Origin: Merismopedia glauca CCAP 1448/3
GTDB lineage: Bacteria > Cyanobacteriota > Cyanobacteriia > Cyanobacteriales > CCAP-1448
Assembly: GCF_003003775.1 (NCBI RefSeq)
Contig: NZ_PVWJ01000043.1
Coordinates: 1 to 38,465 of the forward strand
DNA length: 38,465 bases
Direction: 5' to 3'
The notes under the pieces were generated by a model, which had not been told where the DNA came from, made no database searches, and saw nothing but the letters and a program-made list of their open reading frames with translations. Shown in pieces: positions 33,367 to 38,465 of this stretch; the first letter of the stretch is position 1; each line of letters starts with the position of its first letter. A program made the translations under genes and the position numbers.

Positions 33367-33430
33367 AGGGTGAAAGAAAACCCAATCAACAATCAACAAT
33401 CAACAATTCATACTTCAAATCAGCAATGCC
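33367..33430 (+). mobile_element. MITE family A, truncated remnant
   Basis: Bases 33367-33430 match the right half of the element at 1433-1579: the GGGTGAAAGAAAACCC segment, three AATCAAC heptamers (33384-33404), and the right terminal repeat ending CAGCAATGCC. The left terminal repeat is missing or too worn to recognise (a weak likeness begins at 33345), and no target duplication is seen. It lies in the 458-base gap between the regulator and sigma factor genes, which otherwise shows no gene. Confidence 0.8.
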
Positions 33431-33706
33431 AATCCCGCTACATATCAATCTCCGCGTCTGGAGTGTCTGGAGTGTCAACCATCTGTAGCACCTTTTCTCA
33501 CTATCCCCAGATCCAATTTAAATCCACGACAGCTTAATTACGTAAATATGCTGATGTTATATAGGTACTAAACCTTAGACTTTCCGTAAAAAGACGATAG
33601 CGCTGCTCTCTCTACCCGTAGACAATGTGAATATGGTTACAGCTTATATATGTAGCTCTACTGAATTAATCTTTATAATTCTCGCTTTGTACTGCGGAGT
33701 CACTTG

Positions 33707-34504
33707 ATGAAGACTACATCTTATCACAATCAGTCTAAATCTATTAGAATTCTCAATGCTTATCATAAGCAACCTTCAATTGCTCTACGGAATCAATTAG
33801 TCTTATTGAATAGTGGTCTGGTTAGGCAAATTGCTTATCGACTTAGCTATCAGTGTAACGAACCTTATGAAGATTTGGAGCAAATTGGATATATAGGATT
33901 AATTAGAGCTATTGAAAGATTCGATCCGCAACAAGGTTGTGCTTTCAGTTCCTTTGCTGTTCCCTATATTCGCGGAGAAATCTTACACTTTTTAAGAGAT
34001 AAAGGTAGTGTAGTCAGAATTCCTAGACGTTGGCAAGAATTACAAAAGAAAGGTCAAAAAATTCGTTCTGAATTATTTTTAACTCTTGGTCGTTATCCTA
34101 AAGATGAAGAGATAGCTGAAGCTTTAGAAATATCTACCGAAGAATGGTTTGAAAGCAAAGCTGCTACTCAAAACCGTTTACCTTTGAGTCTAGATGCTAA
34201 AATCTCACAGGTAGTAGATTCAGGTGTTAGTTTAGGCGATACTATACCTGATGTTCACACTCAAGGTCTGCAAGATTTAGCCGAAGATTGGCAACAGTTA
34301 GAAGCAGCTATGACACAATTAGAAGATAAAACTAAAGCTGCGATCGAATTTGTCTTTTTGAAAGAGTTACCTCGTAAAGAAGCTGCTAAGTTAATTGGTA
34401 TTAGTCCGATGACAGTTACTCGCCGCTTACAAACAGGAATTGATAAGCTTAGCCATCTATTGCAGAAACAAACAACTTGCAATTCTGTTAAAGCCGCCAG
34501 TTAG
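33707..34504 (+). CDS. RNA polymerase sigma factor, SigF-like (group 3)
   Basis: This 265-residue sigma-70 family factor has region 2 (YEDLEQIGYIGLIRAIERFDP and AFSSFAVPYIRGEILHFLRD, about 55-98), region 3 (about 105-160) and region 4 (KELPRKEAAKLIGISPMTVTRRLQ, about 222-245). The organisation matches the SigB/SigF/SigG group. In Synechocystis, SigF directs motility and surface-structure genes. The ATG at 33707 is chosen over an adjoining in-frame TTG; CGGAG lies about eight bases upstream. No anti-sigma factor gene is adjacent. It could be one of several group 3 factors, so a letter is not assigned. Confidence 0.9.
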   Translation: MKTTSYHNQSKSIRILNAYHKQPSIALRNQLVLLNSGLVRQIAYRLSYQCNEPYEDLEQIGYIGLIRAIERFDPQQGCAFSSFAVPYIRGEILHFLRDKGSVVRIPRRWQELQKKGQKIRSELFLTLGRYPKDEEIAEALEISTEEWFESKAATQNRLPLSLDAKISQVVDSGVSLGDTIPDVHTQGLQDLAEDWQQLEAAMTQLEDKTKAAIEFVFLKELPRKEAAKLIGISPMTVTRRLQTGIDKLSHLLQKQTTCNSVKAAS

Positions 34505-34753
34505 TTTTCTCAAAAATTATCCTAGTTATCTATGCCACAAAATCAACTTTGACTAGCTCAAACAAAAACATAAAAATAGCTATATATTCTGGTCAGTAAA
34601 CTATATTATTTGACTATAGCGATATCTTTTGGACATCAATATATTTATTTTGCCACGTTTATTTTTTCAGGTAGAGATAGGATCGAGTTGAAGGGAATCT
34701 AAAAATAGCCCTTTTTGACTAACTTATAAACGTGACTCAACTATTTTCCAATA

Positions 34754-35527
34754 ATGCAAATAGCAACCTGGAATGTCAACTCGATTCGCAGTCGGATAAC
34801 TCATGTCACTCAATGGCTACAAGATCATCCGGTAGATGTGCTGTGTTTGCAAGAAACTAAAGTCATCGATCCAGATTTTCCTCTACAGCCTTTAGCAGCA
34901 TTAGGTTATCACATTTATATTAGCGGACAAAAAGCTTATAACGGTGTTGCGATCCTTAGTCGCAAACCTTTAGAATCTTGCACTACAGGTTTTGCAGCCA
35001 TCTTGGGAAAAACCGATTTAGACGCACAAAAACGAGTTATTACGGGTATAGTTGATGGGGTGCGAATTGTTAATTTGTATGTTCCTAATGGTTCGACTGT
35101 AGGGAGCGACAAATATTACTATAAGTTAGAGTGGCTGCAAACTTTAAAAGAATATCTAGCCACGATTTTACCTACACCAATGGTAATTTGTGGCGATTTT
35201 AATATTGCCTTAGAAGATCGAGATATTTATAAACAACCAGACAACCATGACAACTTAATTATGGCATCGCCCAAAGAACGTCAAGCACTCCAAGAGATTA
35301 TACAATTGGGTTTAGCTGATGCTTTTCGCAAGTTTACTCCTGATGGCGGACACTTTAGTTGGTGGGATTATCGCACAGGGGCATTTCACCGGAATCGGGG
35401 CTGGCGCATCGACCATCATTATCTTACGGCAGAACTATATCAACAGGCGACTAGCTGTATCATCGATACTACCCCCAGAAAACTCGAAAAACCCAGCGAT
35501 CATGCACCAGTAATCCTAACCTTATAG
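34754..35527 (+). CDS. xth: exodeoxyribonuclease III (AP endonuclease)
   Basis: This 257-residue Mg-dependent nuclease belongs to the ExoIII/APE1 family. It cuts DNA at abasic sites and removes 3' blocks during base excision repair. The motifs are in order: WNVNSIRSR (6-14), LQETKV (32-37, with the metal-binding Glu 34), YVPNGS (about 111-116), GDFNIAL (about 151-157), WRIDHHYLT (about 222-230) and SDHAPV (about 247-252), the last with the catalytic His. It is full length, probably monocistronic, in a 249-base spacing from the sigma factor gene where I see nothing definite. Confidence 0.95.
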   Translation: MQIATWNVNSIRSRITHVTQWLQDHPVDVLCLQETKVIDPDFPLQPLAALGYHIYISGQKAYNGVAILSRKPLESCTTGFAAILGKTDLDAQKRVITGIVDGVRIVNLYVPNGSTVGSDKYYYKLEWLQTLKEYLATILPTPMVICGDFNIALEDRDIYKQPDNHDNLIMASPKERQALQEIIQLGLADAFRKFTPDGGHFSWWDYRTGAFHRNRGWRIDHHYLTAELYQQATSCIIDTTPRKLEKPSDHAPVILTL

Positions 35528-35554
35528 CAGTTTTCGCGTTGATGAAGTACTCAT

Positions 35555-35575
35555 GGGCGGGCAAGATGCCCACCC
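35555..35575. repeat. G+C-rich palindromic repeat upstream of the aminotransferase gene
   Basis: GGGCGGGCA (35555-35563) and TGCCCACCC (35567-35575) form a nine-pair stem with one mismatch around AGA. This type of GGGCGGGCA-AGATGCCCACCCC hairpin looks like a dispersed cyanobacterial palindrome. An in-frame reading runs through it, which argues against starting the aminotransferase before 35659. Confidence 0.55.
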
Positions 35576-35658
35576 CACAAGAGTTTCAAACAAGTAATGT
35601 GTACTTTAGCGATCGCCCACCGCCCACCATTCGTCTTAACCTTCTGAAGCATAGAATC

Positions 35659-36792
35659 ATGAGAACCATCTCTAAAGCCCAAGCACCCACCCTATCTCCT
35701 CTCAACATTCCCCACCGCCTGCTACTTGGGCCAGGGCCATCCAACGCCCATCCAGAGGTGATTGGGGCAATGAATCGATCGCCTATCGGACATTTAGATC
35801 CAGCATTTTTAGAGTTGATGGATGAAATTCAGTCTTTGCTACGCTATACATGGCAAACTGAAAACCCCATGACTATTGCTGTCAGTGGAACGGGAAGTGC
35901 GGCGATGGAAGCAACTATTGCTAATGGAGTTGTACCAGGGGATGTGGTGTTAGTTGGGGTGAGTGGTTATTTTGGCGATCGCTTAGTCGATATGGTGGGT
36001 AGATACGGCGCAGACGTGAAAAAGATGACTAAACCTTGGGGACAGGTCTTTTCTCTGGAAGAATTGCGCCAAGCAATGACTACCCATCGCCCGCAGGTTT
36101 TAGCTTTGGTACACGCTGAAACCTCCACAGGTGCGCGTCAACCAATGGAAGGCGTAGGGGAACTGTGTCGAGAATACGACTGCTTGTTAATTTTAGACAC
36201 CGTAACTAGTTTGGGAGGAGTCCCCATCTATTTAGATGAATGGGGTGTAGATTTAGCCTATAGTTGCAGTCAAAAAGGCTTAGGTTGTCCCCCTGGCGCA
36301 TCTCCGTTTACAATGAGTCCGCGCGCCCAAGAAAAGCTACAGCGCCGCCCAGGTAAGGTAGCCAATTGGTATCTAGATATGTCTTTATTAGGCAAATATT
36401 GGGGTAAAGAGCGGGTTTATCACCATACTGCCCCGACTAATATGTATTATGCTTTGCGGGAAGCTTTGCGTTTATTAGCTACTGAAGGCTTGGAAAACTC
36501 CTGGGAACGCCACCAAAATACGGTTGAGTATCTGTGGCAAGGTTTAGAGAGTATGGGATTGAAGATGCACGTAGAGAAAGAATTTCGTCTCCCGACTCTA
36601 ACTACTGTTTGTATTCCTGAAGGTGTGGATGGAAAAGCCTTATCCATGAAGTTACTCCAAGAACACAATCTAGAGATTGGTAATGGATTGGGGGAATTAG
36701 CGGGTAAGGTGTGGCGGGTTGGTTTAATGGGTTATAACAGTCGTAAGGAAAATGTCGATAGTCTATTGGCAGCTTTGAAGCAGGTTTTGTAA
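35659..36792 (+). CDS. class V aminotransferase (serine/alanine-glyoxylate aminotransferase type)
   Basis: This 377-residue PLP enzyme is of the alanine-/serine-glyoxylate aminotransferase group, which in cyanobacteria handles glyoxylate from photorespiration. Features are LLLGPGPSNAHPEV (21-34), SGTGSAAMEA (76-85), HAETSTGAR (152-160), ILDTVTSLGG (178-187) and Lys 206 in SCSQKGLGCPPG, which binds PLP. The frame is open back to 35539, but that extension runs through a palindromic repeat and has no family match, so the ATG at 35659 is used. The exact amino donor cannot be read from the sequence. Confidence 0.93.
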   Translation: MRTISKAQAPTLSPLNIPHRLLLGPGPSNAHPEVIGAMNRSPIGHLDPAFLELMDEIQSLLRYTWQTENPMTIAVSGTGSAAMEATIANGVVPGDVVLVGVSGYFGDRLVDMVGRYGADVKKMTKPWGQVFSLEELRQAMTTHRPQVLALVHAETSTGARQPMEGVGELCREYDCLLILDTVTSLGGVPIYLDEWGVDLAYSCSQKGLGCPPGASPFTMSPRAQEKLQRRPGKVANWYLDMSLLGKYWGKERVYHHTAPTNMYYALREALRLLATEGLENSWERHQNTVEYLWQGLESMGLKMHVEKEFRLPTLTTVCIPEGVDGKALSMKLLQEHNLEIGNGLGELAGKVWRVGLMGYNSRKENVDSLLAALKQVL

Positions 36793-36826
36793 CCGTGAAG
36801 TTAGGTGTACTGTCACAATCGATAAT

Positions 36827-36854
36827 GAGTAACGAGTAACGAGTAACGAGTAAC
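36827..36854. repeat. heptamer tandem repeat (GAGTAAC)
   Basis: Four perfect copies of GAGTAAC run without a gap, 35 bases after the aminotransferase stop. It is another of the seven-base tandem repeats scattered in this window. Confidence 0.85.
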
Positions 36855-37077
36855 GACTGAAGTAGATAGACCACCTCATGTAAATATACAAATAATTTTG
36901 CCTACCGACCTACCCGAACTTCTGTTTCCCAAGAAATCTCAGCCAGATATCGAGTCATTTCCTTGCGGCTTGGGAAAGCAGTTACAATTAACTATCAAAC
37001 AAGTTTGTGGCTCATTACCTATTACCAAACATGAGATTAAATTAGAATTAAAAGTTAGTAAAAACCCTTCTTTAATC

Positions 37078-37740
37078 ATGTCAAATAAAAGTATTGGACT
37101 GGACAGCAAATTATATAACTACTTACTATCTGTCTCTTTACGAGAACCAGAAATTCTACAACAATTGCGTCAAGAAACAGCCAATCATCCCTATGCGAAT
37201 ATGCAAATTGCTCCCGAACAAGGACAATTTATGGCTCTATTAGTACAATTATTGGGTGCTAAAAAGACGATAGAAGTGGGTACATTTACAGGTTACAGCG
37301 CTTTAGCAGTAGCTTTGGCGTTGCCCCCAAACGGTCAAGTAATTGCTTGTGATGTGAGTGCGGAATTTACCGCGATCGCTCGTCGATATTGGCAATTAGC
37401 AGGTGTAGATGGTAAAATTGACTTAAGATTAGCCCCAGCTTTGGAAACTTTAGATGAATTATTAGCTAACGAGCTAGCAGGAAGCTTTGATTTTGCCTTC
37501 ATTGATGCTGATAAGGAAAATTATCAGGCTTACTACGAACGCTGCTTAAAATTAGTTAGGGTGGGTGGATTAATCGCCGTTGATAATGTCCTTTGGGATG
37601 GTCAAGTCGCAGATAATAACATTCAAGATTCTAGCACCATAAGTATTAGAGATTTTAACTATCAACTACATAACGATCGAAGAGTTACTATTAGTTTAAT
37701 CCCTATCGCTGATGGTTTAACTTTAGCACTCAAACACTGA
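37078..37740 (+). CDS. SAM-dependent O-methyltransferase (CCoAOMT-like)
   Basis: This 220-residue class I methyltransferase matches the caffeoyl-CoA/catechol O-methyltransferase-like family. It has motif I VGTFTGYSALAVALALP (about 67-83) for SAM, the acidic ACDVS after the next strand, and the metal-binding FIDADKENY (about 141-149) and AVDNVLWDG stretches. The frame is open back to a TTG at 36898, adding 60 residues. They have no family counterpart, so the ATG at 37078, which gives the usual 220 residues, is preferred. The substrate is unknown; small catechol-like molecules are typical. The upstream 60 codons stay unexplained. Confidence 0.9.
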   Translation: MSNKSIGLDSKLYNYLLSVSLREPEILQQLRQETANHPYANMQIAPEQGQFMALLVQLLGAKKTIEVGTFTGYSALAVALALPPNGQVIACDVSAEFTAIARRYWQLAGVDGKIDLRLAPALETLDELLANELAGSFDFAFIDADKENYQAYYERCLKLVRVGGLIAVDNVLWDGQVADNNIQDSSTISIRDFNYQLHNDRRVTISLIPIADGLTLALKH

Positions 37741-37865
37741 TATTGCTAAGCACTCAAACTGAAGTAGTGCTAATAAATAAAGAATTGTTGCTGTAATTGG
37801 GCAAACCTGATGTAGATATCAATATACTCTTTTTTAAGACTGTGGAAACAGTGGAGAGAAATAGG

Positions 37866-38216
37866 ATGAAATATACCTTTGATATTTTGGGCGTATCTCC
37901 GGTTCTGCTTTTCTTTCAGCAGCAACAAGAACTAATCCAAAAATCTCCAGCTACTGGAGTAGAATACTTGGCAACTCCTAAATGTACTTTAGATGGTTTT
38001 ATTCACTCTGTAGAAGCAGTAACTAGCGATCGCGGCTGGGATTTAAATGAAGTTGTGGCGGTAATTATCAACTTTTGGATGCAACATTCAGAAACTATCT
38101 ACTATTGGAAATCTCGCCTAGAAGATGCGGGAACAGAGAATTTATTGATAGCTAGAGTTGCTAATCTCAACGGTTTGCAACAAGAATTAGGATTCATTTT
38201 AAAAAAGAACTTATAG
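37866..38216 (+). CDS. conserved small protein of unknown function
   Basis: This 116-residue soluble protein is not recognised. It starts MKYTFDILGVSPVLLFFQQQQEL and continues with ATPKCTLDGFIHSVEAVTSDRGWDLNEVVAVIINFWMQHS, which suggests an alpha/beta fold with a single Cys. The ATG at 37866 has a GGAGAG Shine-Dalgarno; the TTG at 37797 would add 23 residues of weaker character. It lies 17 bases upstream of the cupin gene, so the two are probably one operon. Confidence 0.7.
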   Translation: MKYTFDILGVSPVLLFFQQQQELIQKSPATGVEYLATPKCTLDGFIHSVEAVTSDRGWDLNEVVAVIINFWMQHSETIYYWKSRLEDAGTENLLIARVANLNGLQQELGFILKKNL

Positions 38217-38233
38217 CTGCCAACAAAACTCCT

Positions 38234-38465
38234 ATGGAAATTCAAATTGAACGCCATCCCACATCAGATAAACTCGAAAAATTGGGTGTTTTTAATTGGT
38301 CTATTTGGACTAAAGAAGTTTCAGAATTTCCTTGGAGTTACGATCAAACTGAAACTTGTTATTTTTTAGCTGGAGAAGTTACAGTAACGCCGAAAAATGG
38401 CATCCCGATTAAAATGGCTAAAGGTGATTTAGTTACTTTTCCCTTGGGTTTATTTTGTACTTGGA
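38234..38465 (+). CDS. cupin-domain protein, truncated by the window end
   Basis: The frame is open from the ATG at 38234 to the last base (77 codons). The visible part, MEIQIERHPTSDKLEKLG and then WSYDQTETCYFLAGEVTVTP, KGDLVTFPLGLFCTW, matches the small single-domain DUF861/EutQ-type cupins. These are beta-barrel proteins of about 90 residues, so only the last residues are missing. The usual metal-binding His is replaced by Thr/Glu (ETCYFLAGEVTV), as in this cupin subgroup. The function is unknown. It is preceded closely by the small gene at 37866. Confidence 0.85.
   Translation, partial: MEIQIERHPTSDKLEKLGVFNWSIWTKEVSEFPWSYDQTETCYFLAGEVTVTPKNGIPIKMAKGDLVTFPLGLFCTW

Noticed and set aside
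33674-33679. TATAAT as a -10 box for the sigma factor gene
   Set aside because: There is no acceptable -35 box at the right distance (TGTAGC), so it could be chance in A+T-rich DNA.
35539-35658. 40-codon extension of the class V aminotransferase
   Set aside because: It reads through a G+C-rich palindromic repeat and a HIP1 site, and the family N-terminus matches the ATG at 35659.
36898-37077. 60-codon in-frame extension upstream of the O-methyltransferase, starting with TTG
   Set aside because: Family members are about 220 residues and begin near the ATG at 37078. The extension has no recognisable domain and no clear Shine-Dalgarno.

Overview
The window is a stretch of cyanobacterial chromosome. 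The palindrome GCGATCGC (HIP1) recurs throughout. Cyanobacteria-type genes are present (HemJ-type protoporphyrinogen oxidase, a SigF-type sigma factor, a very large NB-ARC/WD40 protein), and intergenic regions carry heptameric short tandem repeats. A filamentous or otherwise large-genome cyanobacterium is likely, but I cannot name the genus. Bases 1-19 are the Tn5/Nextera mosaic end, so the left edge is a contig end carrying uncut adapter, not genome.

Layout. 89-9444: moeA, a 14-repeat WD40 STAND ATPase, a small membrane protein, hemJ, two tandem paralogous multi-membrane-span GT-C-type proteins, and a small secreted His/Tyr-rich protein. 9551-12786: a zinc alcohol dehydrogenase-family protein, ureF, ureG and a LURP-one-like protein. 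13144-18982: der, yjbQ-like, succinate-semialdehyde dehydrogenase, a GlsB/YeaQ-type membrane protein and a conserved unknown. 19122-22724: cytochrome P450 and prolyl oligopeptidase. 31041-38465: hisS, an atypical OmpR-type regulator, a SigF-like sigma factor, xth, a class V aminotransferase, an O-methyltransferase, a small unknown and a truncated cupin gene.

Two parts of 23017-30912 stand out. First, two convergent operons encode what looks like an ether-phospholipid/phosphatidylethanolamine route. The plus-strand operon is a fatty acid desaturase, a short-chain dehydrogenase, a CdsA-like cytidylyltransferase and a PssA-like CDP-alcohol phosphatidyltransferase. The minus-strand operon is phosphatidylserine decarboxylase followed by an alkyl-DHAP synthase that closely resembles the animal peroxisomal enzyme AGPS. 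Cyanobacterial membranes are normally built from galactolipids, sulfolipid and phosphatidylglycerol, without phosphatidylethanolamine, so this set is unexpected and chemically coherent: alkyl-DHAP, reduction, CDP activation, serine headgroup, decarboxylation, desaturation.

Second, between the two convergent operons lies a single gene (26513-28039). Its product reads as an N-terminal CARF-like sensor, a central HEPN segment with an RNDIAH motif, and a C-terminal minimal CRISPR polymerase (mCpol) palm domain with DGD and EGD motifs. That places a cyclic-nucleotide synthase, a cyclic-nucleotide sensor and a probable RNase in one polypeptide, with no CRISPR array or cas genes nearby. A solo 15-base copy of a transposon-like end and a possible attC-like hairpin lie just behind it, suggesting mobility.

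Mobile DNA: three copies of one miniature inverted-repeat element (two nearly intact, with 24-base ends and 8-base target duplications; one remnant), one copy of a second MITE-like element, and at least seven heptamer or octamer tandem repeat tracts. No tRNA, rRNA or CRISPR array was seen.
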